A DNA stretch of 64,000 nucleotides. Source: Guillardia theta CCMP2712. Taxonomy: Eukaryota; Cryptophyceae; Pyrenomonadales; Geminigeraceae. Under the pieces are notes generated by a model. The model was not told where the DNA came from and made no database searches. It saw only the letters and a program-made list of their open reading frames with translations. Location: positions 60,394 to 124,393 of the forward strand of contig NW_005434539.1 of assembly GCF_000315625.1 (NCBI RefSeq), in the 5' to 3' direction. The position numbers and the translations under genes are program-made. This document shows, one piece after another, positions 25,381 through 36,438 of this stretch. Positions within the stretch are counted from its first letter, which is position 1, and every line of letters begins with the position of its first letter.

Positions 25381-25560
25381 GGGGACAGCACTCGGCAGGA
25401 TTGGGTTTGGTTCTCGCTGTCTTTTCTCTTCTCGCCGTTCAACGGTTTGGCCTGTGCGACAGTGTACGGTCAGGGTCAAGCCTCCTCGACTCTCGAGTCT
25501 CCTGATTGTCCTCGTACAGTGCTTTTTAACTTCAAGTAACTTTGAGTACAGTGTCAGATC
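25381..25560 (-). repeat. Dispersed island-edge module, copy B
   Basis: Reverse-complement copy of the module at 61497-61620. It carries at least four small extra segments relative to that copy: at 25437-25447 (GTT CAACG GTT on plus), 25464-25470 (GT ACG GT), 25492-25500 (CT CGAGT CT) and near 25530 (TTCAAG). The first three are flanked by 3-bp, 2-bp and 2-bp direct duplications. It abuts GC island 4. Confidence 0.85.
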
Positions 25561-25589
25561 ACTGTTTGAATGGACTCAGGCTTGCCAAC

Positions 25590-26260
25590 TCAGTTCACCG
25601 TCCGGTAGTATCGATCAGCCAGTGATCGCCGGGGCGGCGGCGGTGACAGGCTGGCGGTCACGGTCACCCGGGCCGGTCCGATCCCGACCGTCCGACGGCC
25701 GCGGCCGCAAATGGGACTCCGTGGAGTCCGGCCGCCGGACTCGGTCCTGCGGCCGCCGCCGCCGGGCCCCGATCCGAGTCACCCGACCCACTTATGGGCC
25801 ACCAACTACTGGTTTCTCAGGCCCGGATACTAGCCGGTGCCGCCCGGGCCGGTCCGATCACTCCGCGCCGGGCCGCGCCGCCAGCTGGCCTGAGCCGGGC
25901 AGCGGAGGCTGACGCCGGGCGGGTCGGACTGACTCGCGACTCTCGGGCCGGCGGAGCCTCCGACGCGGACTCAGTCAGTGCTCCGAGGCTCGGTCGCCCC
26001 GGCCCCCGGCCGGCGCCGCCGCCGATGCCAGGCTCCCGGGCCGAGTCGGCGAACTTCGCGGCGCGGCACTGCCCCGGCCGCCGCGCCGCCCGGCCCGGCC
26101 AGGCCAGCCGGCCCGCGAGAAGTTGAAGGCGACGGACCCGCCGTACCGGGCCGGGCGCCCGGCCGGCTGGCCGTGGGCGAACTTCGGCCGCCGCCGCTGA
26201 GCCTCGGAGCGGCGCTGTGCTCAGTGCCCGGCGCGGCCGCACTGTGAGCATCGGATTCTC
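25590..26260. repeat. GC island 4
   Basis: Dense GC words (GGCCGGCC, CCGGCCGGCG, GCGGCGGCGGT) with GACTCAGTCAGTGC words. Uninterrupted by any gene, it is followed directly by a G-rich tract. Confidence 0.7.
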
Positions 26261-26299
26261 TGGTCAAATCCCTGGTCAAACCTCGAGTGCGAGCGGGGA

Positions 26300-26560
26300 G
26301 GAGGGCCATCAGAGGATGAAAAGAAATGGTGGAGTGAATGACGGTAGGTGGATCAGATAGGGGTGGGGTGGTAAGGTAGAAAGATGATGAGGTGGGTAGA
26401 ACAATGTGGAAAAGGGGGTAGTGGGAATAACTGGACCAATAAATATTAAAAGGATACCGATGGTATGGCAGCGGTCGCAGCATATTTGCGGGGATAATGG
26501 GGGATGGCGGGAGGGCGGGGTGGTGGGGGGCGAGGAGAGGAGAGGAGACGGAGAGGAGGA
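26300..26560 (+). repeat. G-rich GGGTGGGG/GGGGTAG tract
   Basis: G-block-rich plus strand (GGGGTGGGGTGG, GGGGGTAGTGGG) immediately after GC island 4, of the same type as the tracts at 1335, 12041 and 30590. Confidence 0.5.
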
Positions 26561-26606
26561 GGATGAAACATGAGGAAGAGAGAACTTATGGTGGTGGTTG
26601 TAGTGG

Positions 26607-27020
26607 ATGGAAGAACAAGACATGCAGGAGGAAGCCTTCTACGAGAGAAGCAGGTGTACACCAGCGAACAGCGTTTACATTAGACAAGGCAGAACTGCAT
26701 CAAGAGGCCAGAAGAATGGTGGAATTTGCAGTTCAGAGATTAGATGTTTGAGAGGGATAGATATCTTACCATCTTCTAGCCTGCTGTTTGATTGGGTGAG
26801 ATGCAAAGGAGGATCAACAATGAAGGCTGATTTGCAATTCAAGTGGGATCGAGCGTTGCTTGAAAGGCAGGAGCGCAACTGTATCATCCGTGATCAAGAG
26901 CCATCGAGAGAGTGTGTAAGAGGTGGCTGTGAATTGACCACGCAATATGATAGCCCTCGATTGGAACAGAGTTTCGAATGCAGCTTTAGAGTGAAAATCC
27001 GAGTACCAACGTTGGAATAG
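26607..27020 (+). CDS. Possible small protein or exon, unknown
   Basis: A 137-codon ATG-to-TAG frame without low complexity. The second half is rich in Glu, Arg and Cys, with FKWDRALLERQERN resembling a helical coding segment. No family was recognised and no splice partner was found. It could be a genuine small gene, a 5' exon of the ZIP gene, or chance. Confidence 0.25.
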   Translation: MEEQDMQEEAFYERSRCTPANSVYIRQGRTASRGQKNGGICSSEIRCLRGIDILPSSSLLFDWVRCKGGSTMKADLQFKWDRALLERQERNCIIRDQEPSRECVRGGCELTTQYDSPRLEQSFECSFRVKIRVPTLE

Positions 27021-27599
27021 TAGACGTGACATCCTGTAGGGCAGGGATGGACTAATGAGGAACTAGATGTTGCACATAGTGTTGCCATATTGCATCTTCC
27101 CTCACCATGTTGAAGCAGCGCTGCCACTGAGTGCTTGGTCCTCAGATTGCTGCGGTGAAATGGTGGGAACAAGGATGAAAACGGGCATCTCGGTGTAAGG
27201 AATCTTTCATCTCCACATCCACCCGACTTCAGTGAGTCGTGAACTGCCTGTGCGATGTCTTGTACAGAGGAGGATGGGAGAGGGGATAAAGTGCGGGGGG
27301 CAACTGACATGGCACAACAGAAGAATTGCTAGCCCCACACGATGCGAGCAGCATTGGGCGAGGAAGAACCGATGGACCCTATCACGGTAGACGATAATGA
27401 CGGGGATGATGTTGTTGTAGACGACGATGACGATGATAAACATGAAATGATTGATTATGGAGATGATTTTGGATGATCTTTCGATGAGACGAAGCATGAA
27501 TGTGATTGTGTTGTCATTGGATGCATAACTTGTCAAGGGCTAGGCGAGACGTACCTGCAGATATACTTGTATGATATTGATTAAACGATGCTGGTTCTG

Positions 27600-27617
27600 C
27601 TGCTACTGATGATGGAT

Positions 27618-27700
<83 letters not shown>

Positions 27701-28075
27701 GATGAAGATGAACACNNNNNNNNNNNNNNNNNNNNNNNNNNNNNNNNNNNNNNNNNNNNNNNNNNNNNNNNNNNNNNNNNNNNNNNNNNNNNNNNNNNNN
27801 NNNNNNNNNNNNNNNATGATGATGATGGAGATTAGTCGATGATGATGATGATGATGGAAATTGCGATGATGATGATGGAGATTGCGATGATGATGATGGA
27901 GATGATGATGATGGAGATGATGATGATGGAGATGCTGCTGCTGATAATGATGATGATGATGGAGATTGCGATGATGATGATGGAAATTGCGATGATGATG
28001 ATGGAGATTGCGATGAAGTTGATCTTGATGATGATTATGATGATGATAATGATGACCATAATCTTAATAATGGCT
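27600..28075 (+). repeat. GAT-rich simple repeat around the assembly gap
   Basis: About 28 perfect GAT units at 27615-27700, then the gap, then degenerate GATGGAGATTGCGATGAT units to about 28075. This is probably intronic or 5' flank of the ZIP gene, as the other GAT arrays here are intronic. Confidence 0.9.
27716..27815. other. 100-N assembly gap
   Basis: Exactly 100 N between GAT repeats. The length is a conventional placeholder, so the true size is unknown. Any first exon of the ZIP gene could lie in it. Confidence 0.99.
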
Positions 28076-28136
28076 ATGTTCTCTATGATGAGTACTCAGT
28101 TTGTGATGTTGTGACTTGCAGGTCACATTGAAAAGC

Positions 28137-30222
28137 ATGGAGCTTGCGCTGATCCCCTCAGGAGTGATGTTGGCTGGGAGCATTTTCACTGTCCTCCTCC
28201 CCGAGCCACCACCGAAGATGATCGCACACGCCCTTCAGCATCTGGCAGCCGGCATCGTCCTCTGCGCCATCTCGACCGAGCTGGTCTCTTCGGTGCTGGT
28301 GGTAAAGGGGGGACATGCTGATGTTTGGATTTCAGATTCCACCCCTATCACAAGCTGACGACAGTCAGAGTATTATTGGATTGATCTTGGGGTTCTGTCT
28401 TGGGGTTGCAACAATGATTAGTCTGTCCATATTCTTGGAGGTCCTTTGAGTTATCTCCTGCCCTTCTGCCCCTCATTTCACGTCCCTTCAGCCAGACGAG
28501 GACGAGGAGGCGCCGATCTCAGAGCCGGAAGGGATCGATGAGCAGGTGGATGCAGGCGTATCGTGCTCTTCAACACTTAACCCGGGGTCCTAGGAGCCGC
28601 TGATGAGGAACTCGGACGCGGATTTCGTCAATGACGACGCTCCTCTGAATGATTACTCAGACCGCACGGCGGTGAGGGTTTGCGTCTCCTGTTTGCTCCA
28701 TGCTTGACTCCGAAACGGTAGGGGGAGATGGAGCTCCGGTGTGTTGGGCGGGCGGCAGTCCCGCAAGGAAGGTGAGCAAAAGGCAGTGCGGGAGTGTGGA
28801 AGGAGGAGGAGGAGGAGGAGGTGAAGGGAGGAGGGGGGTGGAAGGAGGGAAAGAGGGAAGGTAGAGAGAGTAGAGGAGGTTGGGAAGGTGGACTCAATGT
28901 GTATTAGACCTCCGTCCAAGGAAGGGAGTGAAGATTCAAAGCACTCACGATCTTTGATCAACCAAGGTCAGATGGGAGCTTCCCATAATTCTCCTTCTGT
29001 TCAAGTCCTCGTCCTCTAGTCCTCTACATCTTCTCTCTTCTTTCTCAACTGTGCTTTTCTTTCTACTCGGCTTGTTTCCTGTGCGGCCAGGCATGACGAT
29101 TCTACACAGCTCATAGGCTTGCAGAGGGCAGTGATGCTCCACGGCCCTTTCCTCTTCTGTTTGCAATGTGGGCGATAAGATCTAGTCTTCCTCGCCTGAA
29201 GTCTCCCAGGTGTGTCTACATCGACTCGGTCATGGACGGACTTCTAGTTGGGATCTCTCTCATAGCCGGCAAGAGGTATCACCTCTTGCCTCGCCTCATG
29301 CACAGCAACCTACTCAGCCAGTCAAAACTTCCTCAGCCTTCTGATTGGCATCCTCTTTCCTTCGTCCTTTTGCGAACTTGTTTTACAAACACCACCCTCC
29401 AATTCCCCCTTCCCTCTCTCCCGGTCCTCCTCCCCCTCACGCCTGCTGGCAGCGCGGGGCTCTTCATGGCGGTCGCTCTTTGTGTCGAGATGGGATTTCT
29501 CGGGCTCACCTTTGCGGTTTGAATTGCTGTGAAACTTTTCCTCTCCTCTCAACCCTCTCCCTTGCAGGCCGCGTGCACGGGGCAGCCGAAGTACAGGGCA
29601 GTCCCCGCGGTCGTAGCTGGTGCGCTGATTCTATGTTGCCCCGACTCCTCCCCCTTATCCCATCCCCGCTCCCTCCCCGGCCCTCGCTTCTTCCATTCTC
29701 TTTCCTCCCTTTTGTTGCCCTCCTTGTTCTCAACCTACTTGTTGGAGCATCTCGTGACTCGTTTCTTCATGGCAGGTCCTCTTTTCCTCATGTGTGGCTC
29801 TTGCATCGGCGGCCTGCTGGCCAACGCTCTAGCTGCTAACCTGGCGGCGCTGATAGCATGCACATCCTTCGGAGGTTGGCGAGTCGAGGTTCCTGCAATG
29901 CCATGACCGTCTGCTTGCAGTGGCAGCTCTGCTTTATATGGTGTGCGAAGAGCTTCTAGTCTCCGCACATGAGGAAGGGGACGAGCACGTTTGGTGGGTT
30001 GACCTTCAGGTGACTTCCCCCTTTTCCTCCCCTCCTCTCCTCCTCTCCTCCTCTCCTCCTCTGCTCTAACTGGCCTCAACGGCTTCGTCTCCTCCTTCAA
30101 CCTTCACCTCCTTTATCATACCCTTCGCAATCAACCGCATCCTGACATTTGCGCGGAAGGTATTCGTGGGTTTTTTGCTGGCACTTCTGTTGGACAAGGC
30201 TGTTCAAAGGAAAGGCACATGA
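28137..30222 (+). CDS. ZIP-family metal transporter
   Basis: Eleven exons in phase: 28137-28301, 28336-28440, 28492-28545, 28594-28671, 28722-28771, 29210-29275, 29453-29516, 29568-29619, 29776-29874, 29921-30009, 30160-30222, giving 294 residues. About eight hydrophobic segments are seen. The first carries HALQHLAAGIVLCAISTEL, the fourth DSVMDGLLVGISLIAG, then GLFMAVALCVEMGFLGLTFA, and near the end AALLYMVCEELL followed by a short last helix. This matches the ZIP topology, with metal-site helices 4 and 5 and an acidic cytosolic loop (PDEDEEAPISEPEG) after helix 3. Likely role: moving zinc, iron or a similar cation into the cytosol. A CAG acceptor at 28121 just before the ATG suggests an upstream exon, possibly lost in the gap. 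Metal specificity cannot be read. Confidence 0.82.
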
Positions 30223-30329
30223 CCTTACACTTAGTTACCTTGGCTTTCTTTCCGCTGCCTGCCGCACTCCGTATCCGCATCATGACCATCATCATCAGCC
30301 TGCTTACTATACGACAATTTCAGTTCGTC

Positions 30330-30473
30330 CCGTAGCCTGAGGGCCGGCGGCTGGCACACTTGCAGCTTGCAAAGTTAGTGAGCCCACGATGAGGCAAGTT
30401 ACTCAGTGCATGAACTTGTCCGCGCTGCGGCGGCGGCCGGCTGACTGTCCGTCTGACGTCGGTCCCATTCCTG
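30330..30473. repeat. GC island 5 (small)
   Basis: Short GC-word patch (GGGCCGGCGGC, CGGCGGCGGCCGGC) directly upstream of module copy C and downstream of the ZIP stop. Confidence 0.55.
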
Positions 30474-30580
30474 TACTCAAAGTGAAGTTAAAAATCAGTA
30501 CGAGGACAATCAGGAGAGTCGAGGAGGCTTGACCCTGACCGTACAATGTCGCACAGGCCAAACGGCGAGAAGAGATCGGA
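30474..30580 (+). repeat. Dispersed island-edge module, copy C
   Basis: Near-identical to copy E at 61497 over about 100 bp, with an extra CGTAC at 30540-30544 lying between two AC dinucleotides (30538-30544 reads AC CGT AC). After GCGAGAAGAG it diverges into GC words. Confidence 0.85.
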
Positions 30581-30589
30581 CGTCGGTAG

Positions 30590-30970
30590 TACCATGCCGG
30601 GCCGGGGTCTAGCCTGGGCTACCGGAAATTGAGGCGGGTCAGCCTCTAGTCGAGCCCCCTCAAGCAATATGGAAGGCGTTTGTCGAGTACCGGGTACTTC
30701 TAGGGATATCGTGCCTGACAAGAAGGGTAGGGGTACTGTCAGAACTGACGAAGGGTCATGTGTGATCTTCTGTTAAACGAGGCTGTCTCTTCGCAAAGAC
30801 CCCTACCCCTAAATTTTATGTCATTTATACCGGTTCAATTAAGTCTTGATATTCCAGGGGTATGCCGTGCTCAGAGGGTGGTAAATAGTCATAGCAAGGG
30901 TACTATTATTCTAAAAAGGACGGGCTCAAAGGAGGTAAAGAGCTCTCGAGGGGGTAGGGTCATTACCATC
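30590..30970. repeat. G-rich tract with GGGGTAGGGG and its complement
   Basis: Contains GGGTAGGGGTACTG near 30725, CCCCTACCCCTAAATTTT near 30800 (the reverse complement of the motif at 11848), and GGGGGTAGGG near 30950. No gene is supported. Confidence 0.5.
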
Positions 30971-32134
30971 GGGGGCGCGGGATGCAGACATCGGGGGCAA
31001 GACTGGCGAGTCTGCTGGAGGACAGGAAGCACAGTTTCACCTACGAGTACTTCCATGGAGTAAGATCCTTCTCTAGCGCCCTCTCCTCCCTGCCTCTTGC
31101 TGCGCTCGAACATGCACCGAGTTGTCAGCAGTGATGCTCTCCCCGCAAGTGACCCCTCAGATCCGTGTGTGTTGACAGGCCGTGATGCGACACATGTCTA
31201 TGCCTCTCTGTTGCAAAGTGCTGGGGATAATCACTCTGTGGTAGTGTTGATTGTTTGCTCGTTTTCCTGTCTGCATGTTTGCACTTTGCAATGGGAATCT
31301 CCTTTGTGCTGCTGCCCTGTTGACATGTGTCTGCAGCCACAGCTCGCTCAGAAGCCTAGCGAGCATGACCGGGATATGTCCCACGTGGTGAAGTCAATTA
31401 CCTACGGAGATCTCTGGGGAGGAAAGGATCAGAAGACAGCAATCAGCAGTGAGTTTCTTGTGTTTGATATGGTGTTGAGAATTTTGAAAGCCAACTTTGA
31501 ATCAGGCGGACCTCCAAGCTGGTTGACTACTGCTTATGAAGGACTCGTTCACTTTCATTGATGAGTGGGATCGACGGCTCATTGTTTATCCTATGGGATT
31601 GTTGTTCTTTCAAACCGTCAACTGCTCATATCAGACAACAACAGCCATGTAAGCTCGATTTTGACGGGAGATTGTTGCTGGCGTTTAGCGATCGTTAGTG
31701 ACACCCATGATTATTTTTCACAAAACAAAACCGCTTATCATTATTTTTCATGTGTTGGGATACCTTTACCCTTTCTTTTCGTTCCTTTCTATGCGTTGTA
31801 GGTCTGTTTCAAAGCACGGATTAGTTGGCGAATCGTTTTCCAGTTAAACATCTCCAATTAATGGACAACGCATCTGGTTGTCAGTTTTGCACTGGAGAAC
31901 TTTGGGACAGCATAGTTGAGCACAAACATGAACGTTGCCGTGGCAACTTCATCGTTGTCGACTAACAACACTCATTTTCTTCTTGACTTCAACTCACCAG
32001 ACTGAGATCATCATGATAGTAAGGTCACGGTAGATTAGTCACCTGTAACTGCATACTTAGTTCACATGCATGCTATGATACCAAACCGTGCAGTCACACC
32101 GCATTCACTGCATAGCTGAAAGTGCGTCCCCCCA
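30971..32134. other. Intergenic DNA with one doubtful open frame
   Basis: A 154-codon plus frame (31097-31561) is the longest. Its segment DMSHVVKSITYGDLWGGKDQ looks coding-like and follows a good CTGCAG acceptor at 31335, with a GTGAGT donor at 31450. An orphan exon or small gene is possible, but I recognise no family. The rest is AT-richer flank of the Rh gene. Confidence 0.35.
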
Positions 32135-32790
32135 TCTCAGTCATGAAAATCACTGTCAGGCTCCCCGGCGGCGGGCGGCTGCAGTGGGCCGCGGCGCCGC
32201 GGCGCCGGGCCCTCCCGGCCTGCCCGAACTCGGAAGCCACCGTGACTGAGTAGCGGCCGTGCCACCGGCCGCTCAGCGCTCACAGAGTCAGCTGTCTGAG
32301 TCTTCAAAACTGGCACCGTCGCGGTGTGGCATTCGCGGCCGCCGGATGGGATCCGACTCGATCGGATCGGATCCGGCAGTGATCCGGGTAACACGCGTGA
32401 CGGTCACGGCTAACTTACTAAGTTCACTGATCAGGGCACTGGCCCTGAGTGATCATCCGGCGGCGGCATGCTGCCCCCGTCACGTGATGCGGCAACTCAG
32501 AGCCTCGGAGTCTGACCGTGACGGTAGCCTACTGCCCGGCCTGCCAGTGGAACTTCGGAAGTTCGGCGGCCTGGGCGAGTGATCGGACGGCAGCCCCCAC
32601 CTCAGTCCGTTCACCCGACACGGTCAGACTCCCGGACTCGGGAGGCCCGGCCGGAGGGCGGGCTGAGTGGCACACTGGCAGGCCGCGACTCGGACTGGCG
32701 GCCCGGCGGGCCGCCGGGATCGGACTCCGAGCTCTGACAATCATACCCGGTGACAAGGGCCGCCCGGCCGGCCCGGGCCCTCATCCCCAT
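32135..32790. repeat. GC island 6
   Basis: GC-word block (GGCGCCGCGGCGCC, CCGGCCGGAGGGCGGG, GATCGGATCGGATCC) with TCAGTGATC-type words, upstream of the Rh gene. Confidence 0.7.
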
Positions 32791-33287
32791 AGTTCCTACC
32801 GGCGTTCTCGCTCCAAGAGCCGCCGCAATGGCTGTGGCCAGGCAGTCAAACAGAGCAAGAGATACAAGTCGTCATGGCATAGGATGCCGCTACTTGTTCC
32901 CAACCTCCATGACAGAACACTGGCCATGCCATAGACGCTGACACGACCATTGATGAACGCAATCAGCCTAGGTTGACTAGAGCTAGCAGCTCAACACAAA
33001 GACCTTGATCAGAACCGCAGAGAGCAGACTGGTAGGATTGAAAGTCAGATCTACAAGACAGTGCCTCAGATCCGTTTGATGTGATGTCAGCAGATGCGAG
33101 AGTGTGTGTGTGCCAGTGGTCGTGTTGACGGCGTCTAAAGACGCAATTAGCAAATCCCTCAGCATTTTTTGAAAACGATTGCACTGACTGAGAGATTTAT
33201 CTGATCGTAAATTTGATTTGAGAAATTCAGCGTGAGGTGATAATTTTGCGACTGAATCGTCTTTTTTTTCTCAGGCGCAGAGGGAAA
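32791..33287. other. 5' flank of the Rh transporter gene
   Basis: No protein is supported. A run of eight T followed by CTCAG at 33262-33274 is a strong splice acceptor 14 nt before the ATG, so the 5' UTR probably contains an intron. Confidence 0.45.
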
Positions 33288-36200
33288 ATGCTGACGAAAT
33301 ATGAGGAAGCAGAAAATGAATATGATCTCCCAGCTCCAATGTAATGATCTTTGTCAATGACTCTTTGTCTTTGAATTAGAGACATATCACAATTTCTAGC
33401 TTCTGATCGCTGTCCTTCAGGTTTCCAGATATCAAGTCAGCAAAGGTGCACAAGGAGAAGAATGCCAAGTATCATTTCAGACTCACTCACAATGATTGCA
33501 CTGACGCCGCTACCGGACAGGCCCCCGGGGTTGAAGCGACTAGACACCCTTGTCATCTTGACAGCAGAAGTTCTGATAATGATTGTCTACGGACTGTTTG
33601 TTCGCCAGGACCCAATTCCAAAACCGCCGTAACATGTGAGTGCTGCTTTTCAGGGTCTGACACGTCTACGTCTCAGATACCCTTCTCCTGGTCCAGGAGA
33701 CAACCCTGGACTGATAGACTACGTTGAGCCGTTCAAGAGGTGATATGATTGTTGCTGCCGGTACATGCCTGACATGATGGGGATCAAGATATCCGCCGGG
33801 TTATGACAACTACAGCGGATCGCCGAGATCATCGCAGTTCAAACTCCAAGAGTATTACTCCTCTTTCATTCAGATTTCTTTCTTTGTCTTCTTGGCAATG
33901 CCCTGGTCTTTCTCCTTTCTGAGTGAGCTTGCTCCGTGAAAATCAGCAGATCTCTGACTTGAGCATGCAACAGGGAAGTTCTCCTATGCGTCTGCCACTT
34001 TTGCACTCTTCACTGCCTGCGTATCTATTCAATTTGGAACCGTGGTACGTGATGTATGATTCGCGGAGTCAACCAGTAAAGGATCTTGCTGCAGATGATG
34101 CAATTCGTGGATCGAGTTCATTGCGTTTTTCTCAAGAGTTTGCTCACAAGTCCACAATTTCCTATCTCCGATGCCATCCTTGCAAGGCTGGGATTGAAGG
34201 ACTACCAGTACAAGTGAGTCAGGCTGAGGGATGCGTGAGGTTCGTGAGCTCAGTGTATGCTCGGCTCGACAGGTGTCAAATCCAAATCCCTCCTGTGGAA
34301 GTTCAAGATGACTTCGGCATGCGACAGCTGCGGCAGGGCTGTTACTGCAGTCAGAAGTGCTTGTCTGCGCTATACTTAGGCATTGATCTCTCGCTTTGTT
34401 ATCAGGAATGTGGGACGAGATGTCTGCTAACAAGACTTTGATCACCTACATGCCCCTTGTTGCAGCTCAGACACTGCTGGTATGTCCTTGTACATCTGCA
34501 CAAGAAGCTTGGTTTGGGCCATGATCTGAAGTAAAATGTTTCTTCGTATCAGGTTACAGGCCATCACAACTTCGACACTTTCAGGTGCGGTTTGTTCGTT
34601 CTTCAGTCTCGTATGATGCTCATTGCATTGCCAGTTTTGCGTTCAGTTTCCAAAACATCATCGATGGCATGTACGCTACTTTGCCTACACTGATCTCGTT
34701 CGGTAAGAGACTTAACTACAGCTACCTTGCAGTTGTCTGACTGCATGTAAATCTTTTGTTCAAATGCAGGAGTGCTTGTGGGAAAGATGGCACCAGCACA
34801 GAACGTGGTGTTGGTGATGTTTTGCGATTCTTCCCATGTTTCATCTCATCCTGACTGCTGCCATGGACAGGCATTCATGAACGTGCTTTTCTATGCCTTC
34901 AACTACTGGGTGTGCATCTACCTCATCGGAGCCTTCGACGGCACGGGAGGAGCAGTGACGACGCATGTCTTCGGAGCCTTCTTTGGAGCCGCCTGTGCTG
35001 CTGTAGCGACGCCTGAAGGAGCTGAGAGTGACCCGGACTCTCAAGGGAGATATCAATCCGAGATCCTTTCCTTGTTCGGCTCCCTCATGATGTGGGCCTA
35101 CTACCCCAGCTACAACTCCTTCTACGCTCCTTCCACGACGCAGCAGACGGTGGCTGTCAACACTTACCTCGCGCTCCTCGGCAGCTCCATCGCGGGGCTC
35201 TCAGCGAGCGCGATCTTCAACGGCAACCTCAAGCTCACCGTCTTCGATGCGCAGCGCTCTTGTATCGCAGGGGGGGTCGCCATGGGCTCAGTGGCGAATT
35301 TGCTGGCGACGCCATGGCAGGTGCCTGGAGGGAACGCGGAGGTGCCGAGGTCCTTGCTGACTCGAGTGTTCTCGGCTGTAGGCCACGCTGATCGGAGCGT
35401 GCGGGGGGGTCGTCTGCTCCTTCTCGGGGCATTTCATTCGGCTCTTCTGCGTCGAGAGACTGGGTGAGTCAACAAGAGCAGCGGTAGCAGTTGAGGAGGA
35501 GGACAGGCAAGAGAAGGAAGGAGGGGACAGGAAGGAGAGGAAGGGGGCGATGGTGGTGGTGGTGGTGGGGGGTGAGCAGGGACAGGAGCACTAAAGGGAG
35601 GCACAGGGATTCACGATACGGTCGGGGTAATGTCCATGCACGGATTTCCTGGGCTCGTCGGGTGGCTCGCCGGGGTCTTCATGCTCCTTCCCCTCAACGA
35701 CGACATCCTCAAAGGAGACCTGCAAAACAACGTGAGACTCTTTCTGTCCCCCCCCCCTCCCCCCCCTTCTTGCAGCCCAGCTGACTTGTCTCGGTCAGTA
35801 CTTGACGTATGAAGTCCCTTGGTCCGCCGTGCTGCAGCACAGAAATGGAAATGGCGATGCTGCTTTCTATCAGGCAAGAGCCTGCACCTGCTTCTCCTGC
35901 TCCTCTTCTTCCACATCCTCCTCCTCCCCCCCTCCCTCTTCCCTCGCAACCTTGTCCTCTTGTCTGCTTCTCCTCTTCTCTCCTTGATTCTTCCTCTCTT
36001 CTCCTCTTCTTCTCCCGAATGACTGGAAGCGCAGGCTGTCATAGCTCCGATGACTATCAGCATCGCGCTGGTAGGAAGCTTCTCTGTCGCTCTTGTGTCT
36101 GCGAGCTGAGACCTTGCTGCTCGTTACAGGTCACCGGAATGATTGCTGGCACCATAGCCAACAAAGTTACCACGATAGAGAAGCGGTACATGTACAAAGA

Positions 36201-36395
36201 CAACACGTTCTTCCAGGTGACGACTATCTGTCTTTCCTCCTCTACTGCTTCCTCCCTATCACCTTGTCTACCTGCCTTCTTCCTCCGAAAGCTGATCTTG
36301 CTCAGGTGCCCGAGGACTTTCAGACGCAAGAGGAGCACATCGCCGACATTCACATGCAAGAGGAGGAGGATGAGGGGGACGAGGCTTTCTTGTAG
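33288..36395 (+). CDS. Rh/AMT-family ammonium (or CO2) channel
   Basis: About 18 exons in phase: 33288-33340, 33421-33468, 33521-33628, 33677-33739, 33789-33922, 33974-34041, 34187-34213, 34420-34479, 34553-34584, 34635-34702, 34770-34813, 34871-35320, 35382-35463, 35607-35731, 35799-35873, 36035-36070, 36130-36216, 36306-36395, giving about 549 residues. Membrane helices follow the Rh order. THVFGAFFGA carries the first pore His and MHGFPGLVGW the second. LISFGVLVGKMAPAQ, SLFGSLMMWAYYPSYNS and IHDTVGVMSMHGFPG are Rh signature regions. The cytosolic tail is acidic. Role by family: NH3/NH4+ conduction at a membrane. The intron after 35873 begins GC. The junctions between 34041 and 34420 are the least certain. 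The stop lies 43 bp from the convergent ARM-gene stop. Confidence 0.87.
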
Positions 36396-36438
36396 TACCT
36401 TTTGTAAATAATCCACATGTTGTAAAAGTTACGATCGT

